Below, piece by piece: positions 45,008 through 52,348 of a stretch of 64,000 bases of DNA (its first letter is position 1; each line of letters opens with the position of its first letter). Both the position numbers and the translations under genes were made by a program. The notes beneath the pieces were generated by a model, which saw only the letters and a list, made by a program, of their open reading frames with translations, searched no databases and was not told the DNA's origin. This stretch comes from Bacillota bacterium (lineage in GTDB: Bacteria; Bacillota; Clostridia; Lachnospirales; Lachnospiraceae). The DNA lies in assembly GCA_023407575.1 (NCBI GenBank), contig JAEYLX010000026.1, forward strand, positions 558,001-622,000. The letters run 5' to 3'.

Positions 45008-46926
45008 GTGCAATATTTGGAATTCTACACTTAGACGGAACTCTAGTGGAGGAAAAACACCTTAAGAGGATGCAGGGGATTCTTGATCACTATGGAGTTG
45101 ATGCATCAGAGCTTCATATAGAGCAAGGAATTGGGTTAGGGTGCTGTTTGCATAGAATTGGGAAATATTCCATGAAGGATACCCCATTCTATAAGAATAA
45201 AGAAAAAAAGTTAATTCTTGTGGGAGATGCTCTTATCTATAATCGGGAGGAGCTTATTCGAAATCTTTTCCGCACTGAAAAGGGGCAGATATCTACACAG
45301 GAGCTCCTGGTAAGGGCTTACCTGACTTGGGGGGAAGACTGTGGAAAATATCTAAATGGGGATTTTACCTTTGCCATATGGGAGGAAGATAAGGAAAGAA
45401 TACTTCTATTTCGAGACCAGTTGGGAGTACGACCATTATATTATTGTTATAAACCACCGTTCTTTGCTTTTGCTACGGATTATCGTGCACTCTTGGCACT
45501 TCCTGACGTTAATCTGGAATTAGATGAGATTAAACTCTACGCACAGCTAAGTGATACCTATCACATCGACACAGAGCGTACGTTCTTCTCAGAAGTAAAA
45601 AGGCTCCCTCAGGCACACTTGCTGAAACTGGATAAAACTGAAGTTCAGTTAAAAAAATACTGGACGCCAGGAAATAAAAAGAAGGTCAGACAACGTACGG
45701 AAGAAGACTATAAAAGTGAGCTATATCGTATAGTGGAAGATTCTTTGGTACTTAGAATAAAGTTTTTTAAAGAGAAAATCTGTTCAGAATTCAGTGGAGG
45801 ATTAGATTCCTCTGTCATTACCATAATGGCCAATCGTGAATTAAAGAAGAAAAAAAGTGAGCTGGAAGCTTATTCTTGGTCACCAGGCTATGAGCTGCTT
45901 CAAAAGCAGAAAAAAGATGAAAGAGAGCTTATGTTAAAGGTTTGTAAAAAGGAAGGCTTTGACTGCGACTTTCGGTCCTATTTCCTTACTCCACAACAAG
46001 AAATAAGGACTCGTCCTGCTTTGACGGATGGACAGAGAAGTGAGGAGCATCGTCAGATTTTACAAGAGATATCCTTACAAGGAAACTCATTAATCTTGAG
46101 TGGTTGGGGTGGAGATGAAGGGATAAGTCATAGAGCAGATATTTATGAACTGTTATTTCATAGACATTTTATATGTTTTCTAAAGGAAGCAAAAATTTTA
46201 TCCAGAGGGTCAATACTTAGATTTATAAAACTAATTCTGTTGTCACCCTTTTATTTGCTCTCTCGTCCCTATAGTTTTTTAGGGGGGCAGAACAATAAAA
46301 TACCTAATATCATAAACAAAGTTTTTGAAAAGAAAGTAAAACCAAAATGTAAAAAGGATATTTTACATTTGAAAACGAATCCAATTAAGCATATGGAATC
46401 AGGTGTGAGCGTAAGTCGAAGTGAGCTGATGGCGTGGGTATCAGCAGATTATCAATTGCAGTATGTGTTTCCATTTCTGGATTACCGTGTCATTGATTTT
46501 GCATTATCCATTCCGAGGCATTGGTACTATAAAAAAGGAATCAGTCGTTATATCTATCGTAAAGCTTTCGAGGAGTTGTTACCCAAGGAGCTATGCTATC
46601 ATAGAGGGAAAATAGACGTTGCCAGAGAGGTTTTTTGGAAGGAAAATGAAAAGCTTCAACAAAAGGCAGAACTTGTTCTGGAAATAATTGATAAGGATAG
46701 GTTTGTTAATTATCTGGACTGGAATAAGGTGAAAGAACTTGTTAAACACAAATATTTTGAAATACGGACCAGAGAAGCAACTTTTACCCTCTATAAGTTA
46801 TTGTTGTGTTATGATATTCAGCGAATTGCATTAGAAGCAGAGAATATCAGGAAAAACGATGAGGAAAATGAAGAAATAGATGAAGAAGATAATGAAATAG
46901 ATGAAGAAAATAATGAAATAGAATAG
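45004..46926 (+). CDS. Lasso peptide cyclase (asparagine synthetase-like C protein)
   Basis: 640 residues. It activates the Asp/Glu side chain of the core peptide with ATP and closes the ring with the N terminus. N-terminal glutaminase-like domain starts MSAIFGILHLDG; the Cys2 nucleophile of true asparagine synthetases is replaced by Ser, so glutamine hydrolysis is not expected. The synthetase domain has the PP-loop CSEFSGGLDSSVIT near residue 262, LSGWGGDEGISHRADIYELL near 365 and FPFLDYRVIDFALSIPRHWYYKKG near 490 (split here as LDYRVIDFALSIP). The last 20 residues are a repeated acidic tail made by a tandem DNA repeat. Coupled to B1. Confidence 0.9.
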   Translation: MSAIFGILHLDGTLVEEKHLKRMQGILDHYGVDASELHIEQGIGLGCCLHRIGKYSMKDTPFYKNKEKKLILVGDALIYNREELIRNLFRTEKGQISTQELLVRAYLTWGEDCGKYLNGDFTFAIWEEDKERILLFRDQLGVRPLYYCYKPPFFAFATDYRALLALPDVNLELDEIKLYAQLSDTYHIDTERTFFSEVKRLPQAHLLKLDKTEVQLKKYWTPGNKKKVRQRTEEDYKSELYRIVEDSLVLRIKFFKEKICSEFSGGLDSSVITIMANRELKKKKSELEAYSWSPGYELLQKQKKDERELMLKVCKKEGFDCDFRSYFLTPQQEIRTRPALTDGQRSEEHRQILQEISLQGNSLILSGWGGDEGISHRADIYELLFHRHFICFLKEAKILSRGSILRFIKLILLSPFYLLSRPYSFLGGQNNKIPNIINKVFEKKVKPKCKKDILHLKTNPIKHMESGVSVSRSELMAWVSADYQLQYVFPFLDYRVIDFALSIPRHWYYKKGISRYIYRKAFEELLPKELCYHRGKIDVAREVFWKENEKLQQKAELVLEIIDKDRFVNYLDWNKVKELVKHKYFEIRTREATFTLYKLLLCYDIQRIALEAENIRKNDEENEEIDEEDNEIDEENNEIE

Positions 46927-46950
46927 GTGGTTGACAGTGGAAAACATTAG

Positions 46951-46981
46951 AAAAGAGCGGATAATTCCTATCCGCCCTTTT
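46951..46981. terminator. Bidirectional terminator between lasso cyclase and precursor genes
   Basis: AAAAGAGCGGATA, 5-base loop, TATCCGCCCTTTT. A-rich and T-rich flanks serve both the rightward cyclase transcript and the leftward precursor transcript, which supports the precursor being a real convergent gene. Confidence 0.8.
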
Positions 46982-47020
46982 CTATAGAAACGATACAATT
47001 AATACAGGATTATCATTATA

Positions 47021-47152
47021 TTATGATGGACCTTGAACAGTTAAAATTTCGATTGGTAATATAACCAGACCGCTTTTTGTAATCTGTTTCGTATTAAGAA
47101 TTTGGAGATTTGGTGTTTCCCAAACCATTTTATTATTAAGGTTTTCTGACAT
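47021..47152 (-). CDS. Candidate lasso peptide precursor (43 aa)
   Basis: Encoded opposite to the rest of the cluster. AAAGGAG sits 5 bases before ATG 47152 and the stop is TAA at 47021. The leader contains WETPNLQIL, fitting the (Y/W)xxPxL motif read by B1 proteins, and ends ITK, with Thr at the conserved penultimate position. The core would be SGLVILPIEILTVQGPS. Glu9 can form a macrolactam with the Ser1 amine, a nine-residue ring, leaving an eight-residue tail IL TVQGPS. Cutting one residue later would give a Gly1-Glu8 ring. The C-terminal Ser is the residue a lasso HPr-like kinase would modify. Flanked by a terminator. No other small ORF in the cluster has these features. Confidence 0.85.
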   Translation of the reverse strand: MSENLNNKMVWETPNLQILNTKQITKSGLVILPIEILTVQGPS

Positions 47153-47327
47153 AAAAACTCCTTTCCGTCAAAATTCATTCTTTGTTACAAAAGTTTATTC
47201 GAATGATTATTCTGATCTATGATCAATTAATATTACCTGCTCACGCGAAAGCCTGACACTACATAAACTATATTACGATGAAAACTAAAGGAAGTTCTAC
47301 TATATCTTATGATGTTTTTCTAGAAAA

Positions 47328-47356
47328 GTGTCATTGATGTGACACAAAGTGACAAA
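47328..47356. promoter_or_regulatory. Candidate operator in the lasso divergent region
   Basis: GTGTCA-TTGATG-TGACAC (47328-47345) is a perfect 6-base inverted repeat, followed at once by AAAGTGACAAA. Another TGACAC is at 47254-47259, and TTTGTCACAC lies before the B1 gene at 44640. Repeated use of the same core before both rightward units suggests one DNA-binding regulator. It is located 40-70 bases before the nucleotidyltransferase start. Confidence 0.45.
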
Positions 47357-47397
47357 TCAAAAGGAAAGTCAAATATTTATTAAATAGGAGTTGACCA

Positions 47398-48591
47398 ATG
47401 GGTAAAAAAAAGCGAAACAATTCAAACTTATTTACGGAATTGAAACTTTTAGTTCTTTGCTCTGTTGATATACAAACGCAAAAGCAAAAAAAAGATATGT
47501 TAAAGCTATTGCAAATGAACATAGATTGGGAAAAATTTTTTCAATTAGTGATTAAACATAGAACCTATCCATTGGTTAGTAAAAACCTGAAAAATATAGA
47601 ACTTGAGAATATCGAGGGTCTGACTTTAATTGAAGAGCTTTCCTCCATGAACCAATTAGATTCCTTTCTTCAGATGAGTGAACTTCTAAGGCTAATGAAT
47701 AACTTTAAAAAACTTGATATAAAAGCAATAGCGGTAAAAGGTCCAGCTTTGGCAAATTATATATATTCTGATATGTCTATGCGAGTATCAAGAGACATTG
47801 ATGTTCTTGTCCCCATCGATGATCTTACCATAGTAGATCGAATATTGATTGGAGAAGGCTTTGTGCCAATCGAAGCCTCAAAACAAGCATTTCTTCAGTA
47901 TAAAAACTATATACTAAAAAACTTTCATCATACTTCGTATAAAAATGACATAGGCATCCAGCTCGAGCTGCATTGGTGTTTAAACGAGGGAGATGATACG
48001 CTAACCTTTGAAAATTTATGGGAGTATAGAAAAGAAAGTCAAATATATGGTAGAACAGTCAATCTACTGAACGACGAAGAAAATTTAATTTATTTAATCG
48101 TCCATGGCTCCAAGCATGCCTGGAAGAGGCTTCGCTGGATTTGCGATATTTACGAAATCACCTGTAAAAAAGAGATTGACTGGAATTACATTGTCCGAAA
48201 AATGAAAAAACAAGGTAAGCTGCATTTATTGCACCAAACCTATTTGTTATTAAATAAATTGTTTCAATGTCAACCACCTGTAAAATTAAAGGCTTCTAGA
48301 AAAGTACGCAAAGCAGGGAGGCATTTAGCTGCCATCGCACTCCAATTTCTTATAAATACGGAAGAAGAGCCTGAAGCATATGGCAGGTCTTTATTTTATC
48401 TTTATAAGAGGTATATGTTTCTTTGGTATAAAGGTATTTTCAAAAAACTTCGCTACCTGTTGGGTCACTTTAGACCCACATTAGAAGATTTGGCTGTAGA
48501 AAAAAGAAAAGGAAAGAGGTTTCTAATATACTTTGTGTCTCGTCCGATTCAGATTATCAAGAGAGTTACAATAAGGAGAAACTTAGATTAA
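47398..48591 (+). CDS. Lasso-cluster nucleotidyltransferase (NTP_transf_5 type)
   Basis: 397 residues. IKAIAVKGPALANYIYSDMSMRVSRDIDVLVPIDDL (key parts KGPAL, then RDIDVLV) contains the KGxxL and DxD active-site pattern of uncharacterised NT5-type nucleotidyltransferases. Later, LELHWCLNEGDD and LIYLIVHGSKHAWKRLRWICDIYEI match the conserved LHW and H-(x)n-W-R-RWI-D blocks of that family. The C-terminal third is basic. Family members recur in Firmicutes lasso clusters; the reaction on the peptide or on another pathway component has not been established as far as I know. TAGGAG precedes the ATG. It leads a unit with the kinase gene. Confidence 0.82.
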   Translation: MGKKKRNNSNLFTELKLLVLCSVDIQTQKQKKDMLKLLQMNIDWEKFFQLVIKHRTYPLVSKNLKNIELENIEGLTLIEELSSMNQLDSFLQMSELLRLMNNFKKLDIKAIAVKGPALANYIYSDMSMRVSRDIDVLVPIDDLTIVDRILIGEGFVPIEASKQAFLQYKNYILKNFHHTSYKNDIGIQLELHWCLNEGDDTLTFENLWEYRKESQIYGRTVNLLNDEENLIYLIVHGSKHAWKRLRWICDIYEITCKKEIDWNYIVRKMKKQGKLHLLHQTYLLLNKLFQCQPPVKLKASRKVRKAGRHLAAIALQFLINTEEEPEAYGRSLFYLYKRYMFLWYKGIFKKLRYLLGHFRPTLEDLAVEKRKGKRFLIYFVSRPIQIIKRVTIRRNLD

Positions 48592-48645
48592 AGGGTATTC
48601 GCCGGGTATACAGCGAAAATGTTAGAGCATCAAGAAAGGAAAATA

Positions 48646-49557
48646 ATGAGATACTATCATGCCTTTGGACTAATTATAGAATCGGATATTCCAATGGAAG
48701 AACTGCTCCTTACAGAGGTTGATATAAGTGATGTGAAGATAAATAAAGGTAGGGTACCGGATGAATTAGAGGATGCATTGGTTAATACAGAGACATTTAA
48801 AGTCAGCAAAAACGAGTACTTAGCTTCTATCAAAGAAGTAGGTAAATTCTATGTCGCAAAAGGAAACTACATTTTATATGAACCAATGGATGGGCTAGAT
48901 ATTGAGAAAATTAAACTATACCTGCTGGGCTCCTGTATGGGTGCAGTCCTGTATCAGCGAGGAATATTGCCACTACATGGAAGCTGTATTAAGACAGCGG
49001 ATAGCGCAGTAATTATTACAGGAATAAGTGGAGCAGGAAAGTCAACAATTGCTGCGGCCTTGAGACAAAAAGGTTGCTTATCACTATCAGATGATGTAGT
49101 GGCAGTTAATTTTATAGATAATACACTTTGGGCTATTCCCAGCTATCCAGGAATTAAGCTATGGGAGGATGCGCTTATAAGAATGAATATTGTCAGCGAT
49201 AAAAAAAGCCTGGGGCGAATTAAGGATGAATATGAAAAATATGCGTTAAAGAATGTTAACGAATTTTATAATCATCCGAAGGAAATAAGCCATATCATAG
49301 AAATTATCCCTATAGAACAAACACAGGTTGTAGTAGAAGAAGTTGTAGGGGCAAAAAAATTAGAAATAGTCATAAATAACATGTTTAAAGGACTTATAGC
49401 AGAGGCGATGGGTCTTAGAAGTTGGTATTACAAACAATGTGTGACAATTGCAGCTTGTACCAATATTTATTGTATTAGGAGACCTAAAAATATGCCAAAG
49501 GAGCAGGAGATTGCGGAGATAATCTTAAGGTTGACAGGAGATTGTGAAGTAAAATAG
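48646..49557 (+). CDS. Lasso-cluster HPr-kinase-like serine kinase
   Basis: 303 residues. The Walker A loop IITGISGAGKSTIAAALR lies near residue 135, preceded by LPLHGSCIKTADSAV with the conserved His of HPr kinases; LSDDVVAVN and PSYPGIKLW are further family blocks. In the paeninodin pathway of Paenibacillus an enzyme of this type phosphorylates the C-terminal Ser of the lasso precursor, and the precursor at 47021-47152 ends in Ser. ATG 48646 follows AAAGGA and starts MRYYHAFGLIIES, typical for the family; an ATG at 48619 is an in-frame alternative. HPr itself is an unlikely substrate because the flanks are lasso genes. Confidence 0.87.
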   Translation: MRYYHAFGLIIESDIPMEELLLTEVDISDVKINKGRVPDELEDALVNTETFKVSKNEYLASIKEVGKFYVAKGNYILYEPMDGLDIEKIKLYLLGSCMGAVLYQRGILPLHGSCIKTADSAVIITGISGAGKSTIAAALRQKGCLSLSDDVVAVNFIDNTLWAIPSYPGIKLWEDALIRMNIVSDKKSLGRIKDEYEKYALKNVNEFYNHPKEISHIIEIIPIEQTQVVVEEVVGAKKLEIVINNMFKGLIAEAMGLRSWYYKQCVTIAACTNIYCIRRPKNMPKEQEIAEIILRLTGDCEVK

Positions 49558-49635
49558 TATGAAACAATTTTTCAAGCATAACTAAGTGCTTATAACTTAA
49601 ATAATGCAGACAACAGGAAAGGCGTGGTTATTTAT

Positions 49636-50070
49636 ATGAAAAATATCCTTAGTTTTATAAGACTACCACTTAAAATAAAGAAAATTCTACTGGAAGCAAG
49701 CGTTGCATTATTATTAGCAAAAATACTTATTTCCTTTACCAAGTTGAAAAGTATTACGAAACTACTGGGAAAAAGCAACCGAGTAACAAGAGGGGCAGAT
49801 ACAGATATTGATTTATTGAAGGTAAGTGAAGTATCCTATTCGGTGCAAACAATGAGTCGTTTTACCCCCTGGGAAAGTAATTGTCTGGTTCAAGCCTGTG
49901 CAGCTAAATATATGTTAAATCGAAGAAATCAGCCTGGAACGGTTTATTTTGGATTGGCAAAGGATGAGAAAGGAAGTATTATAGCTCACGCATGGGTAAA
50001 ATGTGGTAAGCATTTCGTAACAGGTGGAGATGGGAGTACACATTTTATAACTACAGGGAGCTTTTCCTGA
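49636..50070 (+). CDS. Lasso peptide B2 protein (transglutaminase-like leader peptidase)
   Basis: About 144 residues, cysteine protease of the McjB C-terminal type that removes the leader from the precursor. N-terminal basic/hydrophobic helix KNILSFIRLPLKIKKILLEA, then PWESNCLVQACAAKYML with catalytic Cys, and IAHAWVKCGKHFVTGGDG with catalytic His and probable Asp. All three triad residues are present. Start: ATG 49636; a GTG at 49624 closer to AGGAAAGG is possible. Last gene of the cluster. Its partner B1 is a separate protein at 44729, the usual split arrangement in Firmicutes. Confidence 0.9.
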   Translation: MKNILSFIRLPLKIKKILLEASVALLLAKILISFTKLKSITKLLGKSNRVTRGADTDIDLLKVSEVSYSVQTMSRFTPWESNCLVQACAAKYMLNRRNQPGTVYFGLAKDEKGSIIAHAWVKCGKHFVTGGDGSTHFITTGSFS

Positions 50071-50189
50071 TAGCTTATGCATCTAAGAATATAATAGAAA
50101 TGCGGAATAGAAATATCACTTTTACATTAAACATTTTTGCAATGGCGTTTAGCCTGTAATGGAGACCAATTGATGAAAATATTTATAAA

Positions 50190-50218
50190 TTGATATGAAA
50201 GTACAGGTATGCTAGAAT
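50190..50218 (+). promoter_or_regulatory. Promoter of the methyltransferase gene
   Basis: TTGATA (50190-50195), 17-base spacer, TAGAAT (50213-50218). It separates the methyltransferase from the lasso unit. Confidence 0.6.
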
Positions 50219-50281
50219 AAGACGTGGCAAATAATAGCATTACTGACAATAGAAGAAGAGATTAGAAAGGAGCTGCTGATT

Positions 50282-51094
50282 ATGGAGCAGTATACTTCCT
50301 TTGCTTCTGTTTATGACATGTTCATGGATAATGTACCATATGACGAGTGGGCAGATTATGTTCAGAAGCTTTTGAAAAAATATAAAATAGAGAATGGATT
50401 AATTCTCGAATTGGGGTGTGGGACAGGCAGCATGACCAGGCAATTGGCAGAGCGTGGTTATGATATGATAGGCATAGATAATTCTGAAGAAATGCTTCAA
50501 ATTGCCAGAGATAAAGGTGTGGGTTCTAAGGATATACTTTATCTGTGCCAGGATATGAGAGAGTTTGAATTATACGGTACCGTATCAGCTGTTATCAGTG
50601 TTTGTGACAGTATGAACTATATCCTTTCAGAAGAGGAGCTTTTAAAGGTTTTCAAACTGGTGAATAACTATCTGGATCCACAGGGTTTATTTATTTTTGA
50701 TTTGGATACAGAATATGCCTATGAGGAGCTGATAGGTGACCAGGTTATAGCTGAAAATCGTGATGAGGGCAGCTTTATATGGGAAAATACCTATTACGAG
50801 GAAGAGAAAATTAATGAAATTAACCTTACCTTATTTATACCAGAGAAAGGGCTAGACAAAGCCTCTGATGAAAAGGTTATATTTCATAAATACGAAGAAA
50901 CACATCAGCGAAAAGCTTATTCCATAGATATCATAAAACATCTGATTGAAGCAGCTGGTATGGAATGGGTTGCAGTTTATGATACCCTTACTGAGAAGAA
51001 GCCTAAAAAAACATCGGAAAGAGTATATATCATAGCAAGAGAAAAGAGACAGAAAGATAAGCTTTATGTTACAACTGATTTAGAGAAGAAATGA
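50282..51094 (+). CDS. Class I SAM-dependent methyltransferase
   Basis: 270 residues. Begins ASVYDMFMDNVPYDEWADYV, then motif I LILELGCGTGSMTRQLAERG, acidic end of beta-2 GIDNSEEMLQIAR and motif IV region AVISVCDSMNYI. This resembles the YDxLM...Y-W methyltransferases often found in Firmicutes whose substrate is unknown. GAAAGGAGC precedes the ATG. It lies 211 bases after the lasso B2 gene but has its own promoter and sits next to hslO, so I do not count it as lasso tailoring, although this cannot be excluded. Confidence 0.88.
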   Translation: MEQYTSFASVYDMFMDNVPYDEWADYVQKLLKKYKIENGLILELGCGTGSMTRQLAERGYDMIGIDNSEEMLQIARDKGVGSKDILYLCQDMREFELYGTVSAVISVCDSMNYILSEEELLKVFKLVNNYLDPQGLFIFDLDTEYAYEELIGDQVIAENRDEGSFIWENTYYEEEKINEINLTLFIPEKGLDKASDEKVIFHKYEETHQRKAYSIDIIKHLIEAAGMEWVAVYDTLTEKKPKKTSERVYIIAREKRQKDKLYVTTDLEKK

Positions 51095-51173
51095 AACAGT
51101 TACTAAGATAGTGGAATACAAGAAGACTTAGCTGAAAAGCACTAGGTTTATAGTTATAGAAATGGAGATTATT

Positions 51174-52052
51174 ATGAAGGATTATATAGTACGTGCAAGT
51201 GCAGCAGATAACCAAATACGTGCCTTTGCAGCAACCACAAGAGAATTGGTGGAGTATGCGAGAGAAATTCATGGGACAAGTCCTGTGGCGACGGCAGCTC
51301 TTGGAAGGCTATTAACTGCAGGAGCAATGATGGGAAGTACCATGAAGGGTGAAAATGATATTTTAACTCTTCAGATGAAAGGAAATGGTCCGATCGGAGG
51401 ACTTGTAGTGACAGCGGATTCCCGTGCTACGGTAAAGGGTTATGCATATCATCCAGAGGTTATGCTGCCTGCCAATGAGAAAGGTAAGCTGGATGTAGGC
51501 GGAGCACTTGGAGCAGGAATTTTAAGTGTAATTAAGGACCTTGGCTTAAAAGAACCATATGTTGGACAGACTCATCTGGTATCTGGTGAAATAGCGGAAG
51601 ATTTAACTTATTATTTTGCAACCAGTGAGCAGGTTCCATCGGTAGTTGCCCTTGGTGTGCTCATGAATAAAGAAAATACAGTTAGAAGAGCCGGAGGTTT
51701 TATCATTCAGCTGCTTCCCTTTGCAGAGAATGAGATTATCGATAAATTAGAGCAGAAGGTGAATGGAATTGCCAGCATAACCAAGCTGCTTGATCAGGAT
51801 ATGACGCCAGAGCAGATACTGGAACATATTCTTGGTGATTTTGGACTGGAAATTCATGAAAAGATAGATACCTCCTTTGAATGTAACTGTACAAAAGAGC
51901 GCGTGGAGAAAGCAATTGTATCAATTGGCAGAAAAGATATTAATGAGATGATAGAAGATAACGAACCCATTGAGGTAAATTGTCACTTCTGCAATAAGCA
52001 TTATCATTATACGGTAGATGATTTAAAGGAAATAATTAAATATAGTAATTAG
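51174..52052 (+). CDS. hslO: Redox-regulated chaperone Hsp33
   Basis: 292 residues. Holdase chaperone activated by oxidation and unfolding. N-terminal domain starts DYIVRASAADNQIRAFAATT; substrate-binding region includes GPIGGLVVTAD and VSGEIAEDLTYYF. The C-terminal redox switch holds the zinc-binding cysteines CNC (in FECNCTKERV) and CxxC (in VNCHFCNKHY). The frame also has ATG at 51162, but GGAG there serves as ribosome site for ATG 51174. No terminator was found directly after it. Confidence 0.95.
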   Translation: MKDYIVRASAADNQIRAFAATTRELVEYAREIHGTSPVATAALGRLLTAGAMMGSTMKGENDILTLQMKGNGPIGGLVVTADSRATVKGYAYHPEVMLPANEKGKLDVGGALGAGILSVIKDLGLKEPYVGQTHLVSGEIAEDLTYYFATSEQVPSVVALGVLMNKENTVRRAGGFIIQLLPFAENEIIDKLEQKVNGIASITKLLDQDMTPEQILEHILGDFGLEIHEKIDTSFECNCTKERVEKAIVSIGRKDINEMIEDNEPIEVNCHFCNKHYHYTVDDLKEIIKYSN

Positions 52053-52188
52053 TGTGCCGTTATTTTATTGCTTAAAATAGGCATGGAAAAGCGATTAATT
52101 TATCTTTGCAATATTATGGGAACAAGATAGAACAAAAAGAGGATAAGGTAATCCATTGTGGTTAAGGATATAAGAGGGTAAAATAGAT

Positions 52189-52218
52189 TGATTTTTTAAA
52201 CTTATCACCAAAATCAAT
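52189..52218 (+). terminator. Weak hairpin in the hslO-phosphorylase gap
   Basis: TTGATTTT and AAAATCAA with a 14-base loop. Low stability. The rest of 52053-52348 is A-rich DNA with no gene. Confidence 0.35.
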
Positions 52219-52348
52219 TAGATGGGAAATAAATAATTAAATAAAAAAGAAGTATTGATTAGTAAAAGGAATATTCAAAGTGATTTATTTAAGAGAAATT
52301 AGACCTTTGAATACAAATCTATATTTCTTTAAAGAATGGAGGAGCGTT

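Noticed and set aside
50282..51094. Methyltransferase as a lasso tailoring enzyme
   Set aside because: It has its own promoter, a 211-base gap from B2, and generic features; I keep it outside the cluster without excluding a role.
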